DNA from: Gammaproteobacteria bacterium MFB021
GTDB lineage: Bacteria > Pseudomonadota > Gammaproteobacteria > Pseudomonadales > Halomonadaceae
DNA length: 64,000 bases
Reading direction: 5' to 3'
Assembly: GCA_000737985.1 (NCBI GenBank)
Contig: JNVT01000097.1
Span: forward strand, 62,001 to 126,000
A program made the translations under genes and the position numbers. Each line of letters opens with the position of its first letter. The first letter of the stretch is position 1. The notes under the pieces were generated by a model that worked only from the letters and a program-made list of their open reading frames with translations, made no database searches and had not been told where the DNA came from. Shown piece after piece: positions 37,993 through 49,410 of the stretch.

Positions 37993-38706
37993 ATGAAAAT
38001 CAAAATGTCGGTACTCGCAGCTTCCATCGCCATGGCCATGAGCGCAGCCGTGATGGCAGACGCAACGCAACAGTATGCTGACGGCAATACCAATCCTTCC
38101 AGTACCTTCCAATCCTCGCGTGACGCGATCGACGCCATGGCCGGTTTCAATGGCAATGCCGGCAATGCCGCCGAATCGTTCATCGATCAGACTGGCTACA
38201 ACCACGATGCCAACGTGGTGCAGAGCGGCAACCAGTGGTCACGCATCACCCAGCAGGATGCCGACAACATGGCCCGCGTGCGCCAGGAGAGCGGCGCCGA
38301 AAACGAGTCGATCGTCGATCAGCGTGACCAGGCCAACTATGCGGAAGTCACACAAGCAGGCTATAGCAACGACTCGATCGTCAGCCAGGAAGGCAACTAC
38401 TTCGGCGCCAGAAACGATGCTTACGTGCGTCAGAACGGCAGTCTCAATGACAGCTACATCATGCAGGATGGCCACAAGAACCTGGCAAATGTGAACCAGC
38501 AGGGTGACCAACTGGATAGCGATATCCTGCAGGACGGTAGCTACAACCAGGCAGTCGTCAACCAGTCCGGCTATGGCCACGACTCCTACGTCAGCCAGGA
38601 TGGCTTCGCCAACCGCGTCAACCACAGCCAGTCCGGCGGCTGGCAGAACTTCGCCCAGACCGTACAGAACGGTGTCGGCAACGTGGCCAACGTCACCCAG
38701 TACTGA
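37993..38706 (+). CDS. csgA: Major curlin CsgA
   Basis: Major curli subunit, 237 residues. Signal peptide (MSVLAASIAMAMSAAVMA), then a leader, then about eight repeats of 21-26 residues with the SxxxQxGxxNxAxxxQ pattern, more than the five of E. coli. The chain ends with VQNGVGNVANVTQY. AGGGGAAA precedes the ATG. Exported by CsgG and nucleated by CsgB. A terminator follows directly. Confidence 0.88.
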   Translation: MKIKMSVLAASIAMAMSAAVMADATQQYADGNTNPSSTFQSSRDAIDAMAGFNGNAGNAAESFIDQTGYNHDANVVQSGNQWSRITQQDADNMARVRQESGAENESIVDQRDQANYAEVTQAGYSNDSIVSQEGNYFGARNDAYVRQNGSLNDSYIMQDGHKNLANVNQQGDQLDSDILQDGSYNQAVVNQSGYGHDSYVSQDGFANRVNHSQSGGWQNFAQTVQNGVGNVANVTQY

Positions 38707-38734
38707 GCCCCGCTACCAGAGCGCGCCAGAACAG

Positions 38735-38763
38735 CCCAGCCGGCAGCCGCCGGCTGGGTTTTT
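38735..38763 (+). terminator. Strong terminator after csgA
   Basis: CCCAGCCGGC (38735-38744), loop AGCC, GCCGGCTGGG (38749-38758), then five T. Classic rho-independent form. Confidence 0.92.
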
Positions 38764-38865
38764 GCGTTGGCGGTCACCCGGCTATTCGCGCCAGGCCCTA
38801 GAACCCAGGCGATGCCACAGGCAAAATGCACGGCGACACTTGCCGAGAGATCGACTTTTACCCGG

Positions 38866-39783
38866 ATGAAGAGATCGTTCAACGCCACCGCCATTCATGC
38901 GCTATGGCGCCTGCTGTCGGGCTGGCGCCTGGTCACTCTGTGGCGCCTGGCGGGCATTGCCAGCCGCGTGCTCTACGCCGTGTCGCGCCGCGAGCGCCAC
39001 GTGTCGCGGCGTAATCTGGAGCTCGCCTTTCCCGCGGACACGCTGGCCGGGCGCCGCCAGCGCGTGAAACAGAGCCTGCGCCACTCCGCGGCCACCATGC
39101 TCGAACTCGGCTTCGCCTGGATCGGCGACCCGCGACGCGTCGAGGCGGCGATCATCGAGGTGCATGGGCGCGAGCTGCTCGATGACGCGCGGGCGGAGAA
39201 CCGCGGCGTGATCGTGCTGGCGCCCCACTTCGGTAACTGGGAGGTGCTCAACTTCTGGCTCTCCAGCCACTTCCCCTTCACCGCCATGTACGAACCGCCC
39301 AAGATCGCCGATCTCGATCCGGTGATTCGTCACGGCCGCGAGCGCATGGGCGCCGAGCTGGTGCCGACCAATTCACGCGGTGTAGCCGCCCTGCTCAAGG
39401 CGCTGAAGCGCGCCGAAGCGATCGGCATTCTGCCGGATCAGGAACCGGACTGGGGCAGCGGCGTCTTCGCCGACTTCTTCGGCCGCCAGGCCTACACCGC
39501 CACCCTGCTGCCCAAGCTGGTGGCTCGTACCCAGGCGCGGGTGGTGACCGGGGTCGCGCGCCGGCTGCCCAAAGGGCGAGGCTTCGCGATCCACTTCCTG
39601 GCCGCCGACGAGCGCGTCTACGCCAGCGACGAGACTACTTCGGCGACCGGCGTCAACGCCTGCGTCGAGGCCGCCATCGCGCTCGACCCGGTGCAGTACC
39701 AGTGGGAGTACAAGCGCTGGAAGAAGACACCGGAAGAGGAGCAGAAAGTCCCCGACTTTCGGCGCTTTCGGCTCTATCGCTAG
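38866..39783 (+). CDS. LpxL/HtrB-family lysophospholipid acyltransferase
   Basis: Second late acyltransferase, 305 residues. Contains H-x4-E rather than H-x4-D (HFGNWE), RHVSRRNLELAFP near the N-terminus, and ILPDQEPDWG. This matches the HtrB-like subgroup often annotated as lysophospholipid acyltransferase. Start is uncertain: ATG 38866 has no good ribosome site, an ATG at 38812 is an alternative. It may acylate lipid A or a glycolipid. Confidence 0.82.
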   Translation: MKRSFNATAIHALWRLLSGWRLVTLWRLAGIASRVLYAVSRRERHVSRRNLELAFPADTLAGRRQRVKQSLRHSAATMLELGFAWIGDPRRVEAAIIEVHGRELLDDARAENRGVIVLAPHFGNWEVLNFWLSSHFPFTAMYEPPKIADLDPVIRHGRERMGAELVPTNSRGVAALLKALKRAEAIGILPDQEPDWGSGVFADFFGRQAYTATLLPKLVARTQARVVTGVARRLPKGRGFAIHFLAADERVYASDETTSATGVNACVEAAIALDPVQYQWEYKRWKKTPEEEQKVPDFRRFRLYR

Positions 39784-39826
39784 TCCTGAATCGCCCGTGT
39801 CGGCAGAGTAGCGGATAGGGCAACAC

Positions 39827-40711
39827 CTAGCGCGCGTCGAGATTACCGCGCCGCGCCGCAGTCTCGGCCAGCGCTGCCCAGTCCTTGTCGGCATCGCCGT
39901 GGGCCATGGCGTCGAGCAGGCTGTCACGCAGTACGCCGGCGAACGGCAGCGGCACCTGGCGCTCCTGCGACGCTGCCAGCGCCAGGCTCACATCCTTGAA
40001 GCCCCACGCCATCTTCATCCCCGCTGGCGTATAACGTGCCTCGCGAATCATCTTGCCATAGCCCTGGTAGGCCGGCGCAGCGAACAGCGTGCTGGTGACG
40101 ATCTCCAGAAAGGTATCGGCCTCGATACCGTAGGCACGCGTCAGCGCCGAGGCCTCGCCCATCGATTCGATCGCCGTGGCCAGCATGAAGTTGGCCGCGA
40201 TCTTGACCACGCAGGCACGCTCCGGCGCCTCGCCTACCGGCCACAGCCGCTGACCCAGCGCCTCCAGCACCGGCGTCACCCGCTCCTGCACCGCCGCCGC
40301 GCCGGCCACGATGATATTGAGCTTGCCCGCGGCCGCCACGTCCGGGCGCCCCAGTACCGGTGCCGCGACGTAGTGCGAACCGAGGCCTTCATGCAGCGCG
40401 CTCATCGCCCGCGCCAGACCCGGCGATACCGTGGCCATGTTGATGTGCACGGCGTCCCGGGGCAGCGCTTCGAGTGCCTTGGACGCCACCAGCACCTCGT
40501 GCACGCTGTGATCGTCGGGCAGCATGCTGATCAGCACTTCGCACTTGGCGGCCAACGCCCGCGCCGACTTGGCCGCCTTGGCGCCTTCGGCCACCAGTGC
40601 CTCTACCGGCGCCGGCGAGCGATTCCACACCGTCACCGTGTGGCCGGCCTTGAGCAGCTGCGCTGCCATCCCCTGGCCCATGGCCCCCAGACCCACGAAT
40701 CCTAAGTTCAT
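39827..40711 (-). CDS. Beta-hydroxyacid dehydrogenase, NAD(P)-binding (3-HIBADH family)
   Basis: Protein of 294 residues. Rossmann motif GFVGLGAMGQGMA at the N-terminus, APVLGRPDVAAAGKL near residue 117, and catalytic Lys in VVKIAANFM. Closest to tartronate semialdehyde / glyoxylate reductase-like enzymes; the substrate cannot be told from motifs. TCAGGAG precedes the ATG. Stands alone, facing the acyltransferase gene. Confidence 0.85.
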   Translation of the reverse strand: MNLGFVGLGAMGQGMAAQLLKAGHTVTVWNRSPAPVEALVAEGAKAAKSARALAAKCEVLISMLPDDHSVHEVLVASKALEALPRDAVHINMATVSPGLARAMSALHEGLGSHYVAAPVLGRPDVAAAGKLNIIVAGAAAVQERVTPVLEALGQRLWPVGEAPERACVVKIAANFMLATAIESMGEASALTRAYGIEADTFLEIVTSTLFAAPAYQGYGKMIREARYTPAGMKMAWGFKDVSLALAASQERQVPLPFAGVLRDSLLDAMAHGDADKDWAALAETAARRGNLDAR

Positions 40712-40873
40712 TGCTGTCTCCTGATACGCGATTGATACTGAACACTCGCTCGATGCCCGACCTTCGAAGGTGTTTACAAAATGCCTGCGCGACGCGCCCG
40801 ATGGCGGCGCCATCGCCCCTTGGCCGAGCCCTCACCGGAGCCTAGACAGCCGGCGCGCCATCCGCCATGCCGA

Positions 40874-41737
40874 TCACGCCAGCCCGCCGAAGCGCCCAGC
40901 CTGGTAGTCATCGATGGCCGTAACGATCTCCTCCCGAGTATTCATCACGAACGGGCCATGGGAGACGACGGGCTCATCGATCACCGCCGCGTGGCCAAAA
41001 ATCAGCCGTGACCCGGTGGTTGCCGTCATCTCGACGCTATCTCTCTGGGTGTCCAGCTCGATCAGGTGCTGCGCTTTGACGTCATCGCCGCCGACGCTGG
41101 CTTCGCCGTCGATCAGGTAGAGAAACACCTGGCGTCCTGACGGTGCCGGCAGCGTATGCGAAGCGCCTGCCGTTAGCGTCAGCGTCGACATGAACACATC
41201 GGTCAGGCTCTCGACAGGCCCGCGTTGGCCCTCGAACTCACCGGCTATCAGGTTGAGCTCACCGCCTCCGGCCAGGGCAATCGCCGGAATCGACGCTTGC
41301 TGCAGACCGATGTAACGTGGCTCGCTCATCTTCAGCCTGGCCGGTAGGTTGATCCACAGCTGCAGAATCTCCAGCGGCCCACCGTCACGCAGGAACTCGG
41401 GCGGGGAGATCTCGGCGTGGACGATACCGCTGCCGGCGGTCATCCACTGCACGCCGCCGGCGTGGATCACGCTCTGGTGGTCGGCACTGTCGGCGTGGGC
41501 CAACGAGCCCTCGAGGATGAAGGTCACCGTCTCGAAGCCGCGATGCGGATGCGGGCCGAACGGCAAGCCATGGTTATTGGGCGGATAGACCTGCGGGCCA
41601 TGATGATTGAGAAACAGGAACGGATCGAGCTGCGACAGGCGCGGCCCCGGCAGCGGGCGCCGGGTGGTCAGATCGCCGATATCGTCGCGGACGGCCGGGT
41701 GCTGGGCAGTGACACCGCGGGGGTTGAGGGTAGACAT
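40874..41737 (-). CDS. Pirin family protein
   Basis: Cupin-fold protein of 287 residues. Metal ligands HPHRGFETVT (two His), IVHAEISPPE (His and Glu) are all present. C-terminal pirin domain about 170-285. Bacterial pirins can act as quercetinases or modulate enzymes; function here is open. Follows the LysR gene on the same strand with a 75-base gap. Confidence 0.9.
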   Translation of the reverse strand: MSTLNPRGVTAQHPAVRDDIGDLTTRRPLPGPRLSQLDPFLFLNHHGPQVYPPNNHGLPFGPHPHRGFETVTFILEGSLAHADSADHQSVIHAGGVQWMTAGSGIVHAEISPPEFLRDGGPLEILQLWINLPARLKMSEPRYIGLQQASIPAIALAGGGELNLIAGEFEGQRGPVESLTDVFMSTLTLTAGASHTLPAPSGRQVFLYLIDGEASVGGDDVKAQHLIELDTQRDSVEMTATTGSRLIFGHAAVIDEPVVSHGPFVMNTREEIVTAIDDYQAGRFGGLA

Positions 41738-41812
41738 GCGAGGCTCCTGAATGGCGTTAGAGAGCAGTCTAGGCCACGGATGCCGCGAAAAAAGCGAATG
41801 ATTTCAGCCCAA

Positions 41813-42706
41813 TCATTGCATAGGGTCGTCGACAGCGGCCCGCCCAGCCTCTGCCAGCAGTGCCTCTTCGATCAGCGCCACCAGCGGCGACTGCGTCGGC
41901 GCAAGGCGCGAGACCATTACCAGCTCACGATAAAACGTCTGCTCCCCCAACGCCACGATCCTCACCGGCGGCGGTTGCCGATGTCGCCACAGCCCGGTCA
42001 GCGGAATCAGCGCCACGCCCAGACCGAACTCGACCATTCTGGCAATCGCGTCGATCTCGTCGAGTTCCAGCCGAATCGCCGGACGCAGTCGCCGCCGCTC
42101 GAGGAAGCGGACCACCTGACGTCCGCCGAAGGAGCCTCGGTCGTAGAGCACCAGCGGATGGGTCTCGAGCAGTGCTTCGACGCTCTCACCATCACTATCG
42201 ACCGGCGCTATCATCACGAAGGGCTCGCGGGCGATCACGCGAGCGTGAAGATCCCCGGGTAGCGCAAAGGGCGGCTGGACGATCATCGCCATGTCCAGAT
42301 CGCCCTTGTCGACCTGATCGAGCAGCGTCAGCGACACCCCTGGCACGATCCGGGTCATGACCCCGGGTGCCGAAATCCCCAACGCTCGCAGCACGTCGGG
42401 CAGCAGCCCGCTCTGGACGCTGGCGATGGCGCCGAGATGCCAGTCACCACTCAGTTCATCGCCGGCGGAGGCGCGAATGCGCGCGGCCAGCTCGAGCATA
42501 CTCTCGGCCTGCGGCAGCAGACGCCGCCCCGCCGCGTTGAGACGCACGGCGCGCCCGGTGCGCTCGAACAGCGGCTCGCCGATGTCCGCTTCCAGGTTGC
42601 GAATCTGCGCGCTCACCGCCGACTGGGTCAGCCCCACCGCACCGCCGGCGGCAGAGAAGGTCCCGTGGCGCACCACCGCCAGAAAGGTCTTGAGTTCGCG
42701 CAGCAT
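41813..42706 (-). CDS. LysR-family transcriptional regulator
   Basis: Regulator of 297 residues. N-terminal [23 protein letters not shown], then [20 protein letters not shown]. Effector domain from about residue 90. Divergent from the VOC gene (113 bases), and upstream of the pirin gene on the same strand, so these two are its likely targets. Confidence 0.9.
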   Translation of the reverse strand: MLRELKTFLAVVRHGTFSAAGGAVGLTQSAVSAQIRNLEADIGEPLFERTGRAVRLNAAGRRLLPQAESMLELAARIRASAGDELSGDWHLGAIASVQSGLLPDVLRALGISAPGVMTRIVPGVSLTLLDQVDKGDLDMAMIVQPPFALPGDLHARVIAREPFVMIAPVDSDGESVEALLETHPLVLYDRGSFGGRQVVRFLERRRLRPAIRLELDEIDAIARMVEFGLGVALIPLTGLWRHRQPPPVRIVALGEQTFYRELVMVSRLAPTQSPLVALIEEALLAEAGRAAVDDPMQ

Positions 42707-42819
42707 ACTGTCGCCCTGAATCCACTTTTTTCGATATCAGACTGCAATATTATCCGCTTTCCATCGATTTTTTTCGCCATCAAACTGAGCCGACACACGA
42801 CACCCGAGGAGCACACATC

Positions 42820-43245
<426 letters not shown>

Positions 43246-43357
43246 ATCCGACAGCAGCGATCTCGCCGGTTAGCCTCATCCCGGTGAACGCCCGAACGAG
43301 ATAAGCCAGGGAGAGATAGCCCGTAAGAAACAGCCGAAAGATAGTCCGGAAAAGACA

Positions 43358-43397
43358 GCCAGGGGGCCGGTCACTGACCGGCCCCCTGGCGTTGTTG
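43358..43397. terminator. 16-bp GC-rich bidirectional terminator
   Basis: GCCAGGGGGCCGGTCA (43358-43373), one C, exact complement (43375-43390), followed by GTTGTTG. Lies between the convergent VOC and MFS genes. Confidence 0.85.
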
Positions 43398-43413
43398 TTA
43401 CCTGGCGTGGGTG

Positions 43414-44739
43414 TCAACTGGCCGCGCCGGGCGCTTCCAGGCGGCGCAGCGCGAACACACCGATCACCAGCGCCACGAGCAGCAGTACCCCGATGAACAG
43501 CGCCACGCCATGCCAGCCGCCCCAGTACCAGAAGGCGCCGCCGAGGGTGCCGGCGACGCTGGAGCCCAGGTAGTAGCTGAACAGATAGAGCGAAGACGCC
43601 TGCCCCTTGGCCTGCCGGGCACGCTGCCCGACCCAGCCGCTGGCCAGCGAATGGGCGGCGAAGAAGCCGAAGGTAAAGATCAGGATGCCGATCAGAATCA
43701 GGCTGATCGGCTCGAACAGGGTGATCGCCAGGCCCACCAGCATCATCACGATGAACAGCCAGAAGATGCGCGGCCGTCCCAGGCGATCGGCCAGCGAGCC
43801 GGCCCAGGCCGAGCTGTAGGTGCCGGAGAGATAGGCGATGGAGAGTAGCCCGACCAGCGCCTGACTGACCTGATAGGGCTCCGCCAGCAGCCGATAGGCG
43901 ATGTAGTTGTAGAGGGTGACGAAGCCGCCCATCAGCAGGAAGGCTTCAAGAAACAGAAGCGGCAGCCCGCGATCCTTGAAGTGCACCGTGAAGCCGGAAA
44001 GCACGCTGCGCGCATTGAACGGCCGCGGCGTGAAGTGCCGCGACGGCGGCAGCCAACGCATGAACAAAAGCGCGGCGAGCAGCGCCACCAGGCCGATGAT
44101 CGCCAGCGTCCAGCGCCACGGCACCCAGTCCACCATCACCCCGCTGATCAGGCGTCCACTCATCCCGCCGATGCTGTTGCCGCTGATGTAGAGCCCCATC
44201 GACAGCCCCACGTAGCGCGGATGAATCTCCTCGTTGAGGTAGGTCATCGCCACCGCGCACAGCCCCGACAGTGACAGCCCCGCCAGCGCCCGCATCACCA
44301 GGACCCCGGACCAGCTCGGCATCACCGCCGCCAGCAGCGTGCAGGTCGAAGCCGCCAGCAGTGCCACCGACATGATCGACTTGCGCCCCACCGCATCCGA
44401 GATCGGCCCGGTGATCAGCAGGCCGATCGCCAGCATGCCGGTCGCCACCGAGAGCGACAGACTGCTGGTCGCGGCGTCGATGCCGAAGGCATCGGAGAGA
44501 ATCGGCATGATCGGCTGCACGCAGTAGAGCAGCACGAAGGTCGAGAAGGCGCCCAGGAACAGCGCCAGCATGGTGGGTCGATAGCCGCGCCGGCCACGCT
44601 CGATGAAGGCGCCCTCGGCGGCCTCGGCTTCGAGACGTTCGGCGGTGTTTTTCAGCGAGCGGTTGGTGTCACTGACGGCATCGGTCGCGGCATCCAAGGT
44701 GTTATCGCGCGGCGGCGCGGGGGGGCGGTGGCGGGGCAA
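43414..44739 (-). CDS. MFS transporter, YnfM-like
   Basis: Carrier of 441 residues with 12 membrane helices starting about residue 58, and motif A GPISDAVGRKSIM. Resembles YnfM/arabinose-efflux type exporters. The start is TTG at 44739, with CAGGAG seven bases upstream; no ATG fits. Divergent from the LysR gene at 44881, the usual arrangement for a LysR-controlled exporter. Confidence 0.88.
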   Translation of the reverse strand: MPRHRPPAPPRDNTLDAATDAVSDTNRSLKNTAERLEAEAAEGAFIERGRRGYRPTMLALFLGAFSTFVLLYCVQPIMPILSDAFGIDAATSSLSLSVATGMLAIGLLITGPISDAVGRKSIMSVALLAASTCTLLAAVMPSWSGVLVMRALAGLSLSGLCAVAMTYLNEEIHPRYVGLSMGLYISGNSIGGMSGRLISGVMVDWVPWRWTLAIIGLVALLAALLFMRWLPPSRHFTPRPFNARSVLSGFTVHFKDRGLPLLFLEAFLLMGGFVTLYNYIAYRLLAEPYQVSQALVGLLSIAYLSGTYSSAWAGSLADRLGRPRIFWLFIVMMLVGLAITLFEPISLILIGILIFTFGFFAAHSLASGWVGQRARQAKGQASSLYLFSYYLGSSVAGTLGGAFWYWGGWHGVALFIGVLLLVALVIGVFALRRLEAPGAAS

Positions 44740-44844
44740 GTCGAGACTCCTGAGGAAAGCGGCCGCGCGGTGGCTGCCGCGCGCCGGTCAGGACCTAGCA
44801 TAAGCCGGCGCAAGACTTATTTCGAATATATGATTCATAGTTTT

Positions 44845-44863
44845 TGATATCCTGAAGATATCA
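44845..44863. promoter_or_regulatory. Perfect 7-5-7 palindrome, LysR operator candidate
   Basis: TGATATC, CTGAA, GATATCA: a T-N11-A box of LysR type. It sits 18 bases upstream of the lysR ATG and 105 upstream of the MFS start. A second weaker dyad TATGATTCATA lies just left of it (about 44829-44840). Confidence 0.6.
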
Positions 44864-44880
44864 TTCAGGTGGACGAGACC

Positions 44881-45771
44881 ATGGAACTGCGAACCCTGCG
44901 CTATTTCGTCGCCGTGGCCGAGGAGCTGCACTTCAGTCGCGCCGCCGCCCGTCTGGGCATCTCCCAGCCGCCGCTGAGTCAGCAGATCAAGGCGTTGGAA
45001 GAGGAGCTGGGCGGGCGGCTGCTGGTGCGCACCAATCGCCGTGTGGCGCTGACCGCCGCAGGCGAGCTATTCCTCGACGAGGCGCGCGAGGTGCTCGCCC
45101 GCGCCGAGCGCGCCTCGCGACTGGTCTCTCGCATCGGCCGCGGCGAGAGCGGCCAGCTGCGTATCGGCTTCACCACCTCGGTGCCGCTGACCCCACTGCT
45201 GCCGCGCACGCTGACCCACTATCGCCAGCGCTACCCCGACGTCGACCTGCGCATGCACGAGCTCAATAGCCAGCGCCAGATCAACCCGCTGCTGGAGGGC
45301 GATCTGGATATTGGCATCATGCGTCCGGCCACCCTGCCGCCAGAGCTTTCCGCTTTCACCCTGATACGCGAACCGCTGGTGGCGGTGGTCAATGCCCAAA
45401 GCGAGCTCGGCGCGAGCGATACCCCGCTGAGTCTGGCCGAGCTGGCCACCCAGCCGTTCGTCTACTTCTCGCCCGCCGCCGGTACCGGTCTGCTCGACCA
45501 GTTCAACGTGCTGTTCGCTCAGCGCGGGCTGACACCGCGTCTGGTCCAGGAGGTCGGCGGCCCCAACACCATCATCAGCCTGGTCGCCAGCGGACTGGGC
45601 GTCTCGCTGCTGCCCGAGTCGTTCCGCCACATCCATATCGATAACGTGCGCTACCGTCCGATCAGCGATGCCGACGCGCGCTCCGAGGTGTGGCTGACCC
45701 ATCCGCGCCATCACCTGACGCCACAGGCGCAGCACTTCATTCAGATCGTGTGCGAGGCCATCGCCGGCTGA
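44881..45771 (+). CDS. LysR-family transcriptional regulator
   Basis: Regulator of 296 residues. HTH spans about residues 1-60 ([40 protein letters not shown]). CynR/BenM-like effector domain follows. The ATG at 44881 has AGGTGG upstream; a GTG at 44869 lies inside that site. Most likely controls the divergent MFS gene through the palindrome at 44845-44863. Confidence 0.9.
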   Translation: MELRTLRYFVAVAEELHFSRAAARLGISQPPLSQQIKALEEELGGRLLVRTNRRVALTAAGELFLDEAREVLARAERASRLVSRIGRGESGQLRIGFTTSVPLTPLLPRTLTHYRQRYPDVDLRMHELNSQRQINPLLEGDLDIGIMRPATLPPELSAFTLIREPLVAVVNAQSELGASDTPLSLAELATQPFVYFSPAAGTGLLDQFNVLFAQRGLTPRLVQEVGGPNTIISLVASGLGVSLLPESFRHIHIDNVRYRPISDADARSEVWLTHPRHHLTPQAQHFIQIVCEAIAG

Positions 45772-45908
45772 ACCGCCGCGCGCCGGCTTTGCGCGGCCGC
45801 CCGCAGCCGGTAGAGTCTGCGCCAGACCCGCTCGCGCCGAGCCAGCTCATCACGACGCGTGCGTCATACCGTCGTCATACCCGCTTCATGCACACAGGAG
45901 ACGCCACC

Positions 45909-47051
45909 ATGCAATCCGGCTGGAGCCTCGGTCTCATGACCGGCACCGTGCTCGATGGCAACATCGATATCGCCATGCTGCGCAGCGATGGCGACACCAT
46001 CGATGAGTTCGGCCCCTACGAGCTGGTGCCCTACGCCCAGGATATTCGCCCGCTGCTGGCCGAGGCCCTCGAGGCCGCCCGCGCGTGGAACTTCCAAGGC
46101 CCCGAGCCGGCGATCTTCCGCCGCGCCGAGGCCGCGCTGACCGAGGCGCAGTCCACCGCCGTGAGCGAGTTCCTCGCCCGGCACGGCTTCCGTCCCGAAC
46201 AGCTCAGTGCGGTCGGCTTCCACGGCCAGACCGTGCTCCACCGCCCGCCGGTCGCGGGGCGCCGCGGCGCCACTCGCCAACTGGGCGATGGCCAGCTGAT
46301 GGCACGCCTGGTGGGCAGCGACGTGGTCTATGATTTCCGCAGTGCGGACGTCGAGCGCGGCGGCCAGGGGGCACCGCTGTCGGCGGTCTATCATCGCGCG
46401 CTGCTGCAACGCCTGGGTGCCGGCGCCGAGAGTCTGGTGCTCAACCTCGGCGGCGTCGCCAATCTCTCCTGGTGGGACGGCGAGCCATCCGACCAGGGGC
46501 GTCTGATCGCCTTCGATACCGGCCCCGCCAACGCGCCGATCGATGACTGGGTGCGTCAGCACACCGGCGCGGCGATGGACCGCGACGGCCTCATCGCCGC
46601 CCGCGGACAGGTGGATGAGCAGCGGCTTCAGGCACTGCTCGAACACCCCTATCTCGCCGCGCCCTACCCCAAGTCATTGGATCGCTTCGACTTCCAGGCG
46701 GAGATGGCCGCAGGGCTGACGCTGGAAGATGGCGCCGCCACCCTAACCGCCTTCACCGCCGCCGCCGTGGCCCGGGCAATGGCCCTGCTGCCGCAGCGGC
46801 CCGAGCGGATCGTGGTGTGCGGCGGCGGGCGCCGCAACCCCACGCTGATGCGCGAACTCGCCCACCGCACCGGTGCCGAGGTGCAGCTCGCCGATGCTGT
46901 CGGCTGGCGCGGGGACGCGATCGAGGCCGAGTGTTTCGCCTACCTGGCCATGCGCTCGCTGCGCGACCTGCCGCTGAGCTTTCCGCTCACCACCGGCGTG
47001 GCCGCGCCCCAGCCCGGTGGCAGGCTGGCACGGGCCAACGCACCCGCTTGA
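45909..47051 (+). CDS. anmK: Anhydro-N-acetylmuramic acid kinase-like protein
   Basis: ASKHA-fold sugar kinase of 380 residues. Recycles peptidoglycan 1,6-anhydro-MurNAc to MurNAc-6-phosphate in its family. Motif [17 protein letters not shown] differs from the usual GLMSGTSLDG; the catalytic Asp block is [13 protein letters not shown] instead of [19 protein letters not shown] is preserved. These changes place it in the divergent AnmK branch seen in alphaproteobacteria, so substrate may differ. AGGAG precedes the ATG. Confidence 0.85.
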   Translation: MQSGWSLGLMTGTVLDGNIDIAMLRSDGDTIDEFGPYELVPYAQDIRPLLAEALEAARAWNFQGPEPAIFRRAEAALTEAQSTAVSEFLARHGFRPEQLSAVGFHGQTVLHRPPVAGRRGATRQLGDGQLMARLVGSDVVYDFRSADVERGGQGAPLSAVYHRALLQRLGAGAESLVLNLGGVANLSWWDGEPSDQGRLIAFDTGPANAPIDDWVRQHTGAAMDRDGLIAARGQVDEQRLQALLEHPYLAAPYPKSLDRFDFQAEMAAGLTLEDGAATLTAFTAAAVARAMALLPQRPERIVVCGGGRRNPTLMRELAHRTGAEVQLADAVGWRGDAIEAECFAYLAMRSLRDLPLSFPLTTGVAAPQPGGRLARANAPA

Positions 47052-47122
47052 CCCGCTCTCTGCGCTCCCCCAGACTGGCCGGGATGTCTGCGCCCGGCCA
47101 CTCGCCGGGCGCCGGCATCGAC

Positions 47123-47240
47123 GCTTGACGGGGTGCCGGTGGAACCGGCTGAGATCGTCCTGCGCAGTGCCCTTCCGGGCCCGGCGCCACGGCGGATCCC
47201 GACGAACCTGATCCGGCTAGTACCGGCGTAGGGATCAAGC
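47123..47240 (+). ncRNA. TPP (thi-box) riboswitch
   Basis: P1 helix GCTTGA (47123-47128) pairs with TCAAGC (47235-47240). Conserved pyrimidine-sensor GCTGAGA (about 47148-47154) and pyrophosphate-sensor side ACGAACCTGATCC, then GGCGTAGGGA, are present. An extended GC-rich P3 stem lies between. Located 115 bases before thiC, it should turn expression off when thiamine pyrophosphate is abundant. Confidence 0.93.
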
Positions 47241-47330
47241 GGAGGTCGGTGCTATCGGTCCACGCTCTCGGTCCGCGCTCACGCCCCACCCAACCTCCCC
47301 CCGCCTACGCTGTGCGCCGGCCTGACTTGA

Positions 47331-49232
<1,902 letters not shown>

Positions 49233-49410
49233 CGCCATCGCTGCTGCCGCGCGCTGCGGCGCGTGGCGGCAGCGGGCGCCATACGCGACTTTGGTCGCAA
49301 TCAGGTTATAGCGTATCCCGGTTGTGAATGGACGGATCGCAAACGCCTGCGGGATGGGTAGAATGCGCGCTTTTGCCCCCGGCAATCTGGCCTGCGCAAG
49401 GAGCCCGTGA

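Noticed and set aside
38100-38706. Periodic DNA in csgA as a CRISPR or satellite
   Set aside because: Periodicity reflects curlin amino-acid repeats within one reading frame.
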